Source of the DNA: Bacillota bacterium
GTDB taxonomy: Bacteria > Bacillota > Clostridia > Lachnospirales > Cellulosilyticaceae
NCBI GenBank assembly: GCA_023393125.1
Contig: JAEWMQ010000116.1
Location: 1 to 42,267 of the forward strand
Length of the DNA: 42,267 bases
Reading direction: 5' to 3'
Of this stretch, positions 23,746 through 31,784 are shown in pieces (the stretch's first letter is position 1; each line of letters opens with the position of its first letter). The notes below the pieces were generated by a model, which saw nothing but the letters and a program-made list of their open reading frames with translations, had not been told where the DNA came from and ran no database searches. A program made the translations under genes and the position numbers.

Positions 23746-24972
23746 ATGGCAACCATACGTGCATTTGGCGCACTCAGACCAACCAACTCATTAGTTACAA
23801 AAGTAGCAGCTTTACCTTATGATGTAATGAATACAGAAGAAGCAAGGAAAATGGTAGAAGGCAATCCTTATTCTTTTCTTCATGTAGATAAACCTGAAAT
23901 GCATATTACAAATCCAGTAGGAGACGAATTATATGCTTTTGCAGGTGATACTTTAAAAAATATGATAGAAAAAGGCGTTTTTATTAAAGATGAACGCAGT
24001 TTATATATCTATGGTTTAAGTAATAGTATGACAACGCAATACGGTCTTGTTTGTTTAGTATCAGCCAAAGAATATGATGAGGGTATCATAAAAAAACATG
24101 AAAATACACGAACCGACAAAGAATTAGACCGCATCAAACATGTTTCTTATTGTAATGCACATACAGGTCCTATTTTTTTAGCATATAAGGGATTAGAACT
24201 TGTAACAGCATGGTTATTAGAATATACAGCTAAGCATGAACCTGTTTATTATTTTATAGGAGAAGATGGTGTTAAACATGAAGTATTTAAGGTATCTGAT
24301 CCTCATACCATTCATAACATCATTTCTGCTTTTGAAGAAGCTGATGCACTTTATATTGCAGATGGGCATCACCGTGCAGCAGCAGCAGCGGCAGTAGCAA
24401 GAAAGTATCGACAAGAAGGAAATGCTTCAGAAGACGCTCAATATTTCTTAGCAACCATTTTCCCCAAAGAGCAACTTTGTATTATGGATTATAATCGTGT
24501 CATTAGGGATGAAAGCGGCTTAAATGCAAAGCAATTATTTGACCAATTACAAGAAAAATTCGAAATAGAAGCTATTAATGAAATGCTTTATAAGCCTGAG
24601 GAAAGACATACTTTTGGTATGCGTTTTGAAAAGAAATGGTATAAGCTAACCATGAAGCCAGAATGGATTGATGAAACAGATCCTGTTGCTTCATTAGATG
24701 CTTCTTTATTACAAACTCATGTACTTGAGCCTATCTTTAAAATTCAAGATCCAAAAGCAGATAAACGCATTGACTTTGTAGGGGGTATTCGTGGCATGGA
24801 AGAACTCAACAGAAGAACAGAAACCGATATGGATATTGCCTTTAGTATGTTTCCAACCTCTATGGATGAACTCATTCGAGTAGCTGATGCCCATGAATTA
24901 ATGCCACCAAAATCAACTTGGTTTGAACCCAAACTACGTAGTGGTATTTTTATTCATGAAATCAATGATTAG
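23746..24972 (+). CDS. DUF1015 family protein
   Basis: This 408-residue cytosolic protein belongs to DUF1015. Marks are the start MATIRAFGALRPT, ALPYDVMN near 22-29, HENTRTDKELDRIKHV (118-133) and ADGHHRAAAA (205-214). The DGHHR motif recalls the ParB/sulfiredoxin-like fold of free-serine kinases (SerK, SbnI), and family members often lie next to serine synthesis genes; a small-molecule kinase role is therefore possible but not shown. Here the neighbours are plsC and an alanine T-box operon. AAAGGAG precedes ATG 23746. Confidence 0.85.
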   Translation: MATIRAFGALRPTNSLVTKVAALPYDVMNTEEARKMVEGNPYSFLHVDKPEMHITNPVGDELYAFAGDTLKNMIEKGVFIKDERSLYIYGLSNSMTTQYGLVCLVSAKEYDEGIIKKHENTRTDKELDRIKHVSYCNAHTGPIFLAYKGLELVTAWLLEYTAKHEPVYYFIGEDGVKHEVFKVSDPHTIHNIISAFEEADALYIADGHHRAAAAAAVARKYRQEGNASEDAQYFLATIFPKEQLCIMDYNRVIRDESGLNAKQLFDQLQEKFEIEAINEMLYKPEERHTFGMRFEKKWYKLTMKPEWIDETDPVASLDASLLQTHVLEPIFKIQDPKADKRIDFVGGIRGMEELNRRTETDMDIAFSMFPTSMDELIRVADAHELMPPKSTWFEPKLRSGIFIHEIND

Positions 24973-24988
24973 CCTTACAAGTCATATA

Positions 24989-25017
24989 TTGACAAAAGCT
25001 GAAAGATTACATATAAT
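24989..25017 (+). promoter_or_regulatory. Consensus sigma-A promoter of the T-box operon
   Basis: TTGACA (24989-24994), 17 bases, TATAAT (25012-25017): both boxes are perfect. It lies just upstream of the T-box leader. Confidence 0.85.
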
Positions 25018-25094
25018 CGTATAAGAATAGCATATGACAAACTAAACTAAACGTATAATATATATGAACTACTGTGAAAAGAAGGAGTATATAA

Positions 25095-25300
25095 ATAAGG
25101 GTTTGCAGAGAGAAAGGCAGTTGGTGAAAGCTTTTTAATACCTGTTTATAGAAGCAGTCTTGGAGTAAATATCTTGAACATACAAAAGTAGAGGTATTCG
25201 GGTGATTTCGTTAACAATCCTTAAGGTGATAGGCTTTTTATGCCTATAACTAGGGTGGTACCGCGAGAAACCTCGTCCCTATTGGGATTGAGGTTTTTTT
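25095..25300 (+). promoter_or_regulatory. T-box riboswitch, probably alanine-specific
   Basis: The T-box AGGGTGGTACCGCG is at 25252-25265, and the terminator (AACCTCGTCCC / GGGATTGAGGTT, then seven T) at about 25269-25300. Stem I shows AGAGAG and the GTTGGTGAAAGC apical region. GAA-GCA-G at 25151-25157 fits a specifier loop with the alanine codon GCA (25154-25156), and alaS is in the operon. Uncharged tRNA-Ala should therefore allow read-through into the carboxypeptidase gene and alaS. The specifier is read by eye; the T-box itself is certain. Confidence 0.9.
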
Positions 25301-25333
25301 GTATTTCCAGTATCTTTTTAAAGGAGGTTATAT

Positions 25334-25918
25334 ATGAATGACGTCTGTTTAGTTAATCCTTCTCATGGCTTAAGTGAGGCTTTTATCCCTGAACATTTAA
25401 TTAAAGATCCTGCTTCAGGAATCTGGGTATGCGAGGCTGTGCTCCAGGGGTTTATAAGACTTAATGCTAGATTGTTTAATGAATGGTTAGAACCTTTAAG
25501 CTTAGTAAGTGGCTATCGTTCTTTTCATTATCAGCAAAAACTTTTTGATAAAAAAGTAGCTTTTTATCAAAAACAAGGCATGGATAAAACAACCGCCAAA
25601 ATAGAAGCTGCTAAGATAGTTGCAGTTCCAGGGCATAGTGAACATCAGTTAGGTTTAGCTATTGATGTAACAACTTGGAGTATGCGTATTTTGGAAGATC
25701 CCCTTATTACGAGTTTTGGTGAAACGCCCACTGGTAAATGGCTCTTCGAAAATAGTTATTTAGAAGGATTTATACTACGTTATCCTAAGGATAAAACACA
25801 CATCACACATATTATGTATGAACCTTGGCACTACCGTTATGTAGGCATAGAAGTAGCTACCGTTATGAAACAAAAGGGGCTCTGTTTAGAAGAATATATA
25901 GCGCTAAACCAAGGTTAA
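25334..25918 (+). CDS. D-alanyl-D-alanine carboxypeptidase, M15/VanY type
   Basis: This 194-residue zinc peptidase resembles VanY/LdcB. SGYRSFHYQQKLF (about 57-69), the zinc motif GHSEHQLGLAIDV (His-x6-Asp) and EPWHYRYVG near residue 165 are intact. It should remove the terminal D-Ala of peptidoglycan stems. No signal peptide is visible at the start (MNDVCLVNPSHGLSEAF), so either it acts inside the cell on precursors or is exported in another way. It lies between the alanine T-box and alaS, 28 bases from alaS, which ties its expression to alanine charging. Confidence 0.85.
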   Translation: MNDVCLVNPSHGLSEAFIPEHLIKDPASGIWVCEAVLQGFIRLNARLFNEWLEPLSLVSGYRSFHYQQKLFDKKVAFYQKQGMDKTTAKIEAAKIVAVPGHSEHQLGLAIDVTTWSMRILEDPLITSFGETPTGKWLFENSYLEGFILRYPKDKTHITHIMYEPWHYRYVGIEVATVMKQKGLCLEEYIALNQG

Positions 25919-25946
25919 TATAAATGATTTTTATTAGGAGGAGCAA

Positions 25947-28592
25947 ATGAAAAATTATAGTTTAAATGAACTAAGGGAAATGTACCTTAAATTTTTTGAA
26001 AGTAAAATGCATCTTCGTGCAAAAAGCTTTCCATTAGTACCACACAATGATAACAGTTTATTACTGATTAACGCAGGTATGGCACCACTTAAACCATACT
26101 TTACTGGTCAAGAAGAACCACCTAGAAGAAGAATGACAACTTGTCAAAAATGTATTCGTACAGGTGATATTGAAAATGTTGGTAAAACAGCACGTCACGG
26201 TACGTTCTTTGAAATGCTTGGTAACTTCTCATTTGGTGACTATTTTAAAGAAGAAGCAATTGAATGGGCTTGGGAGTTTGTTACAAAACACCTTGAGATT
26301 CCAGTAGAACGTTTATTTGTAACTGTTTACCAAGACGATGAAGAAGCAGCTGAAATCTGGAGAAATAAAATTGGCGTACCTAGTGAAAAAGTTATTTATA
26401 TGGGTAAAGAAGATAATTTCTGGGAAGCAGGAATAGATGGACCTTGTGGTCCTTGTTCAGAAATCTATTTTGATAGAGGTCCTGAATTTGGCTGTGATAA
26501 TCCAGATTGTGGTGTAGGTTGTGACTGTGACCGCTATATGGAATTCTGGAACTTAGTATTTACTCAATTTGAGCGCCATGAAGATGGGACTTACACACCA
26601 CTTGCTCAAAAGAATATTGATACAGGAATGGGACTTGAAAGACTTGCAGCAATGATGCAAGGTGTAAGCTCTATCTTTGATGTAGATACAATCAAAGCTA
26701 TCCGTGATCACGTTTGTGAGCTTGCAGGCGTAACTTACGGTGAAACTTATAAAAACGATGTATCAATCCGTGTTATCACAGACCATATTCGCTCAGTAAC
26801 CTTTATGGCTGCTGATGGTGTTCTTCCTTCTAATGAAGGTCGTGGCTATGTAATGAGAAGACTTCTTAGACGTGCCGTTAGACATGCTAAATTATTAGGT
26901 ATTGAAGGTTTATTCTTAAAAGACCTTGTTAAAACAGTAGTTGATAATTCAAAACATGAATACACAGAACTTGAAGATAAATATGAATATATTACAAAGC
27001 TTCTTACTGTAGAAGAAAAGAACTTTAATGAAACTATTGACCGTGGGCTTACTATTTTAAAAGCACACATTGACGAAATGAATGCTGAAGGTAAGACTGT
27101 ATTAGATGGTAAAGCTTGCTTTACACTTTCTGATACTTATGGTTTCCCTATTGACTTAACACGTGAAATTCTTGAAGAGCAAGGCTTAAAAGCTGATGAA
27201 GAAGGTTTTAAAGTAGAAATGGATGCTCAACGTCAAAAAGCAAGAGAAGCACGTGGTGGCTCTAAATACATGGGTACTGATGAAACTATATTTAATCGTA
27301 TGGATCCATCTATGAAAACAACCTTTGTAGGTTATGATAATCTTGAAACAACAGGTACATTAGAAATACTTGCAAATGATGAAGAGCTTTTAGAAGCAGC
27401 AGGTTGCGGCGAGTCTATTTACGTTGTTATATCTGAAACACCATTCTACGCTGAAAGTGGCGGTCAGGCAGGTGATACTGGTTTCATTACAACAGCTACA
27501 GGTAAAGCAGCTGTTACTAATACAACGAAAGTCATTGGTGGTAAATTTGCTCATCATGCTAAAGTAGTAGAAGGTTCTATTGAAAAAGGTCAAATAGCTA
27601 CTTTTGCAGTAGAAAATGCATCTCGTATGGACACTTCTCGTAACCATAGTGCAACTCACCTTTTACAAAAAGCATTACGTGAAGTAGTAGGTGGTCATAT
27701 TGAGCAAGCAGGTTCAAATGTCAATAAAGATCGTTTACGTTTTGACTTCACTCACTTTGAAGCTTTAACTCATGAACAAATTGAAAAAGTAGAAGATTTA
27801 GTAAATGAAAAAATTCTTGAAGGCTTAACCATAACAGTTAAAGAGATGTCTATTGATGAAGCTAGAAAAATAGGAGCAATGGCACTCTTTGGTGAAAAGT
27901 ATGGTCAAACTGTACGTGTTGTTAATATGGGAGACTACTCAGTAGAACTTTGTGGTGGTACACACCTTCAAAATACAGCTGCTATTGGTACTTTTAAAAT
28001 CATTTCAGAAGCTGGTGTTGCAGCTGGTGTAAGACGTATTGAAGCAGTGACAGGTAGAGGAGCACTCCTTTATTATAAAACACTAGAAAATAGCTTAGAT
28101 GAAATAAGCGCTATTGTTAAAGCTAAAAAAACTGAAGTAGTCAAAAAAGTAGAGGCTATGAATGTTGAACTTAAGAATCTTGAAAAAGAAAATGAAAAAC
28201 TTAAAACTGAGATTGCTAATAATAAGGCAGGAGCTCTTATTGGAGAAGCTAAGACTATTAATGGTATTAAAGTATTAGTAAGCCAAATGGATGGGCTTGA
28301 TATGAATGATCTTAAAAACATGGGAGATTCATTAAAAGACCAACTTCAAGATGGTGTTGTCTTATTAATAAGCGCTGCATCAGATAAAGTAAATCTTGTG
28401 GCTATGGCTACTTCAAGTGCTGTAGAGAAAGGTGTACACTGTGGTCAAATTATTTCTGCTGTAGCAACTGTTGTTGGTGGAAAAGGTGGCGGTAGACCTA
28501 ATATGGCACAAGCTGGTGGTAAAGATGCTTCTAAGATTAAAGATGCTATCTCAGTTGCTGAAACAACTATCAGTGCTCAGCTTAATGCTTAG
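25947..28592 (+). CDS. alaS: Alanyl-tRNA synthetase
   Basis: This 881-residue class II synthetase charges tRNA-Ala. The catalytic core is at the start (LRAKSFPLVPHNDNSLLLIN, FFEMLGNFSFGDYFKEEA). The editing domain carries zinc ligands HSATH (near 568-572) and CGGTH (near 668). The DHHA1 C-terminal domain ends with VVGGKGGGRPNMAQAGG. Length is normal. A GGAGGAGC ribosome site lies before ATG 25947. It is the distal gene of the T-box operon, so its synthesis should rise when tRNA-Ala is uncharged. Confidence 0.97.
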   Translation: MKNYSLNELREMYLKFFESKMHLRAKSFPLVPHNDNSLLLINAGMAPLKPYFTGQEEPPRRRMTTCQKCIRTGDIENVGKTARHGTFFEMLGNFSFGDYFKEEAIEWAWEFVTKHLEIPVERLFVTVYQDDEEAAEIWRNKIGVPSEKVIYMGKEDNFWEAGIDGPCGPCSEIYFDRGPEFGCDNPDCGVGCDCDRYMEFWNLVFTQFERHEDGTYTPLAQKNIDTGMGLERLAAMMQGVSSIFDVDTIKAIRDHVCELAGVTYGETYKNDVSIRVITDHIRSVTFMAADGVLPSNEGRGYVMRRLLRRAVRHAKLLGIEGLFLKDLVKTVVDNSKHEYTELEDKYEYITKLLTVEEKNFNETIDRGLTILKAHIDEMNAEGKTVLDGKACFTLSDTYGFPIDLTREILEEQGLKADEEGFKVEMDAQRQKAREARGGSKYMGTDETIFNRMDPSMKTTFVGYDNLETTGTLEILANDEELLEAAGCGESIYVVISETPFYAESGGQAGDTGFITTATGKAAVTNTTKVIGGKFAHHAKVVEGSIEKGQIATFAVENASRMDTSRNHSATHLLQKALREVVGGHIEQAGSNVNKDRLRFDFTHFEALTHEQIEKVEDLVNEKILEGLTITVKEMSIDEARKIGAMALFGEKYGQTVRVVNMGDYSVELCGGTHLQNTAAIGTFKIISEAGVAAGVRRIEAVTGRGALLYYKTLENSLDEISAIVKAKKTEVVKKVEAMNVELKNLEKENEKLKTEIANNKAGALIGEAKTINGIKVLVSQMDGLDMNDLKNMGDSLKDQLQDGVVLLISAASDKVNLVAMATSSAVEKGVHCGQIISAVATVVGGKGGGRPNMAQAGGKDASKIKDAISVAETTISAQLNA

Positions 28593-28673
28593 TTTTTTTA
28601 GTGGGTAATTAATTCCTTATCAAATAAAAGTAATAAAAACTTATTGATATCCCATTAAATGTACGTGGAATAC

Positions 28674-28702
28674 TTGACGTATCACGTAAATTACTTTATA
28701 AT
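28674..28702 (+). promoter_or_regulatory. Sigma-A promoter of rpsU
   Basis: TTGACG (28674-28679), 17 bases, TATAAT (28697-28702). Transcription would start near 28709, giving a leader of about 65 bases. Confidence 0.8.
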
Positions 28703-28710
28703 TTAACGTA

Positions 28711-28763
28711 GTGCTTTAATCTTTTCTCCGTACAAATGCATAAAGCACAACATTGCACCGGAG
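28711..28763 (+). promoter_or_regulatory. Possible rpsU leader structure
   Basis: GTGCTTTA (28711-28718) pairs with TAAAGCAC (28741-28748). The loop holds CTCCG, complementary to CGGAG in the rpsU ribosome site. This could allow a fold that hides the ribosome site, but the pairing is short. Confidence 0.3.
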
Positions 28764-28775
28764 GGAGGGAAAGAA

Positions 28776-28955
28776 ATGTCAGAGGTTACTGTTCGCGAAA
28801 ATGAAACATTAGATAGCGCTCTTCGTAGATTTAAAAGAAACTGTGCAAAAGCAGGTATCATGCAAGAAATCCGCAAAAGAGAACACTATGAAAAACCAAG
28901 TGTAAAACGTAAAAAGAAATCAGAAGCAGCACGTAAAAAAAATAAACAATATTAA
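28776..28955 (+). CDS. rpsU: 30S ribosomal protein S21
   Basis: This 59-residue protein matches S21, a late small-subunit protein near the anti-Shine-Dalgarno end of 16S rRNA. It reads VRENETLDSALRRFKRNCAK and then a strongly basic tail (KPSVKRKKKSEAARKK). GGAGGGAGG is the ribosome site. yqeY follows about 60 bases on, the usual order in Firmicutes. The gene is regulated by its own consensus promoter. Confidence 0.95.
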   Translation: MSEVTVRENETLDSALRRFKRNCAKAGIMQEIRKREHYEKPSVKRKKKSEAARKKNKQY

Positions 28956-29016
28956 TTGTTTGTTGTTTATCATATGAATACAAAAGCTTAAGCTTTTTGT
29001 ACAAGGGATGATGCAG

Positions 29017-29463
29017 ATGTCTTTAAAAGAAAAACTTCTTTCAGATATGAAAGAAGCTATGAAAGAAAAAGATGTCCTTCGCAAAAATACCATCCAAAGC
29101 ATTCGTGGTGCCATTCTTCAAAAGGAGAAAGACACCCTGCAGGAGGTTAGTGAAGAACAAATTCTTGATATTATTGTGCAAGAAATCAAGAAACGCAAAG
29201 ATGCTCTCGCTGATTTTGAAAAGGGAAATCGCCCAGATTTAGTAGCAGATGCTAGTGCTGAAGTTACTGTTTTACAAGGTTACTTGCCTAAGCAGTTAAA
29301 TGATGAAGAGTTAGCTTCTCTCATTCGTCAAGTAATTGATGAAGTTGGAGCTACATCTATGAAAGATATGGGTAAAGTTATGGCTGCCATTAAACCTAAA
29401 GTAAATGGCAGAGCTGATAACCAAAAAGTGAGCAGCATTATTAAACAATGTTTATCCAATTAA
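29017..29463 (+). CDS. yqeY: YqeY/GatB-tail family protein
   Basis: This 148-residue helical protein carries the GatB/YqeY tail-like domain (KEKLLSDMKEAMKEKDVLRK at the start; MGKVMAAIKPKVNGRADNQK near the end). The domain resembles the tRNA-binding tail of the amidotransferase subunit GatB, but the stand-alone protein has no agreed role. ATG 29017 is chosen over ATG 29008 because AAGGG lies 9 bases before it and the family starts MSLK. A terminator at 29478-29507 ends the rpsU-yqeY transcript. Confidence 0.92.
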   Translation: MSLKEKLLSDMKEAMKEKDVLRKNTIQSIRGAILQKEKDTLQEVSEEQILDIIVQEIKKRKDALADFEKGNRPDLVADASAEVTVLQGYLPKQLNDEELASLIRQVIDEVGATSMKDMGKVMAAIKPKVNGRADNQKVSSIIKQCLSN

Positions 29464-29477
29464 TCAGTGCAATGCTT

Positions 29478-29507
29478 AAAAAGGACGTCCAAAAGGACGT
29501 CCTTTTT
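29478..29507 (+). terminator. Terminator of rpsU-yqeY
   Basis: AAAAAGGACGTCC and GGACGTCCTTTTT form a perfect 13-bp stem with loop AAAA. Confidence 0.85.
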
Positions 29508-29811
29508 GCTTGTCTACTTTTTTCAATAGATCGTTCTGTAAAATACCTAGTTCATTGTTGGCTAGTTTATCTCATCTCTAAAGCCTGTTATATCTTCGTT
29601 TTATTTATCACGTCCTACTATCCTATGTACTATTTACCTAATAACTACAAAAAGTATTATATCATTTATCCTTTTTCTAATTTACTTCTTAAACAAAACA
29701 CTTCATTACAAAGATCTCTTTGAAATTCTGATCTATTCATTTAATCTTCAATTAAATTTACAGAATATTAATTCAAAACCCTTACTCTCTATCTCACTTT
29801 TTTATCAATAC

Positions 29812-29840
29812 CCCACAGATAATATAAAATTATCTGTGGG
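29812..29840. repeat. Perfect 12-bp hairpin in the long gap
   Basis: CCCACAGATAAT and ATTATCTGTGGG pair around ATAAA. The gap 29508-29957 is otherwise very AT-rich and holds no credible gene besides the GTTAAC array at 29866-29920. Confidence 0.5.
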
Positions 29841-29865
29841 TGGTTGCTTTTAATCTCTTCAATAT

Positions 29866-29920
29866 GTTAACATACGTATAGAGTTAACTTTAGTTAACTC
29901 TATACGTATCAATAGTTAAC
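29866..29920. promoter_or_regulatory. GTTAAC palindrome array, probable operator
   Basis: Four GTTAAC palindromes lie at 29866, 29883, 29893 and 29915. The middle two form the centre of a perfect 17-bp inverted repeat (29872-29888 and 29893-29909). The array ends 38 bases before the start of a gene for a ribbon-helix-helix-like protein, a class that binds such repeats, so autoregulation is likely. Confidence 0.5.
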
Positions 29921-29957
29921 TAAATATATTGAGGTTTACAATAGAAGGAGAGAATCC

Positions 29958-30809
29958 ATGGCAGATGTAACATTTGGTGTAAAAGTATCAGAAGAAATGA
30001 AAAATGAACTAAGCGAACTAATGAGAGATAGTACTTTGAGCGGTAAAGAGTTCATGGGATTATTATTATCTAGTTATAAATTAGAAAAAGCCAAAGAAGA
30101 AAACGATTTATTTGAAAGTGATTTAAGAGAACTTCAAATGGTATTAAAAAGAGTTCAAAGTATCTACACGCATATGATTGAAAAAAGTCAGCTAAGTTAC
30201 AATGAGCAAATCAAAGAAGTAGAAAAAAGAATTGATGAACAAATAACTGAAAAAGAAGAAGTGTTAGTGGAACAAAAGAGATTAGAAGAAGCATTAGAAG
30301 TTGCTCAAAAAAAGGAGATTAATCAGCTTCAAGAAATAGAAGCTCTAAAAGATAAAATCAGTAACCTATCACAATCAAAAGAACAATTAAAGCAGCAACT
30401 AAGTAACCACCTTCTATTACATACTAAATTCGAGGAGGAAATAACACACTTAAAGGAACAGTTAGAGAACTATAAACGCCTAGAGTTAGAAATAGAAGAA
30501 CGCAATGCTGAAAATAGTAAACTTAAAAATAGAAATGATGAATTAGCTTCAGAAATCTGGTTTTTACAGCGTGAGGTAGAAAAGTTAAAAGAAGAAAAAA
30601 ATCAAATGGACGCAAAACACCAACAAGAATTAGTTCAATTAAAAGATAAACAGGAGCTTCAACTCCGTAATGAATTATTAGAACAAAAGTTAGCTTTTAA
30701 AGAAGAAATAGCTGATTTAAAAGAACAACTTACTAAAGTTAAAGAAGACTATCATCAACTAGAATATGATTATAACCAAAAACTGAAAGATCAATCTAAA
30801 CAGGAGTAA
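29958..30809 (+). CDS. Ribbon-helix-helix/long coiled-coil protein, unknown function
   Basis: This 283-residue protein has two parts. Residues 3-41 fit a ribbon-helix-helix DNA-binding unit: strand VTFGVKV, helix SEEMKNELSELMR, turn, helix LSGKEFMGLLLSSYK. Residues about 45-280 are an almost unbroken charged heptad coiled coil (Glu/Lys/Gln/Leu rich, for example EVEKLKEEKNQMDAKHQQEL). There is no membrane segment or enzyme motif. GAAGGAGAG precedes ATG 29958. A palindrome array with the look of an operator lies just upstream. The design recalls KfrA-type or partition-linked proteins, where a DNA-binding head carries a long coil, but no partner ATPase is nearby. Confidence 0.7.
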   Translation: MADVTFGVKVSEEMKNELSELMRDSTLSGKEFMGLLLSSYKLEKAKEENDLFESDLRELQMVLKRVQSIYTHMIEKSQLSYNEQIKEVEKRIDEQITEKEEVLVEQKRLEEALEVAQKKEINQLQEIEALKDKISNLSQSKEQLKQQLSNHLLLHTKFEEEITHLKEQLENYKRLELEIEERNAENSKLKNRNDELASEIWFLQREVEKLKEEKNQMDAKHQQELVQLKDKQELQLRNELLEQKLAFKEEIADLKEQLTKVKEDYHQLEYDYNQKLKDQSKQE

Positions 30810-30893
30810 AAATACACATAAAAAGGCAAGAAGCTTATTGAATTCTAATGAGGATGATGGTATACTCTAATACTGAAAAAGGAGTGTATACAA

Positions 30894-31718
30894 ATGGCAA
30901 ATTATTTATCACCACAGGAAATCACAAATTATACTAGCGATGGCGGTGTCAACAAAGTTAATCGTAGTACTTTACTAGTACTAGCAATGGCTATCATGGC
31001 AGGTGTTTATATTGCATTAGGAGGATTTGCTTCTTCGGTAGCAGCTCACGATATTGCCAATAAAGGTTTGGCTAAATTAGTGACAGGTGCAGTATTCCCA
31101 ATTGGGCTTATGTTTGTTGTTATCAATGGTGCAGATTTATTTACAGGAAATTGTTTAATCATTATTTCAACCTTAGAAAAACGTACGACTTGGGCTGGGT
31201 TTCTAAGAAATTTAGTAATTGTTTTAATAGGTAACTTTATAGGAGCAGTTGCCATAGCATTTTTAGTAGCTAATAGTGGTATTCTCAATATGAGTGATGG
31301 TCGCTTTGGTGCTTATGCTATTAAAACAGCTGTATCTAAATCGAACCTACAATTTACTCAGGCTCTTTGTTTAGCAATTATTTGTAATATTTATGTTTGT
31401 GCTGGTATTTGGATGATTTATGCAGCTAAAGATATTACAGGTAAAGTATTGGCTGGTTTCTTTTCTATTTTTGCTTTTGCAATTAGTGGTGCAGAGCATA
31501 TTGTAGCTAATATGTTTTATATCCCAGTAGCACTTTTTGTAAAAGGCAATGCAGAATATATGGAACTTGCACATGCAACAGCTGATCAGCTCAGTTGGAG
31601 TAAATTCTTTATTAATAATGCAATTCCTGTAACACTAGGAAATATTATTGGTGGTGTGTTTATTGGAGGTATGTACTTCCTTATTTATAAAAAACTCACC
31701 AAACCATCACAACAATAA
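30894..31718 (+). CDS. Formate/nitrite-family (FNT) channel
   Basis: This 274-residue membrane protein of the FNT family conducts small monovalent acids such as formate, nitrite or hydrosulfide as a pentamer. Six hydrophobic segments are visible. Family marks are GGFASSVA, INGADLFTGN, CNIYVCAGIWM and GAEHIVANMFYIP, whose His is the central pore residue. The substrate cannot be chosen from sequence alone; formate is plausible because fhs is present in the same genome. AAAGGAGTG precedes ATG 30894, and a terminator follows at 31730. Confidence 0.88.
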   Translation: MANYLSPQEITNYTSDGGVNKVNRSTLLVLAMAIMAGVYIALGGFASSVAAHDIANKGLAKLVTGAVFPIGLMFVVINGADLFTGNCLIIISTLEKRTTWAGFLRNLVIVLIGNFIGAVAIAFLVANSGILNMSDGRFGAYAIKTAVSKSNLQFTQALCLAIICNIYVCAGIWMIYAAKDITGKVLAGFFSIFAFAISGAEHIVANMFYIPVALFVKGNAEYMELAHATADQLSWSKFFINNAIPVTLGNIIGGVFIGGMYFLIYKKLTKPSQQ

Positions 31719-31729
31719 AAAAGAGTATG

Positions 31730-31758
31730 GTCGCAGTTGAAACTGCGACTTTTATTTT
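31730..31758 (+). terminator. Terminator of the FNT gene
   Basis: GTCGCAGT and ACTGCGAC pair around TGAA, followed by TTTTATTTT. Confidence 0.8.
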
Positions 31759-31784
31759 ATCTATCATTTGAGGAGGGGATGTAA

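Noticed and set aside
29448..29723. Open frame of 91 codons on the plus strand after yqeY
   Set aside because: It starts inside yqeY, runs through the terminator hairpin at 29478-29507, has no ribosome site, and its Tyr/Ile/Leu-rich product reflects AT-rich spacer.
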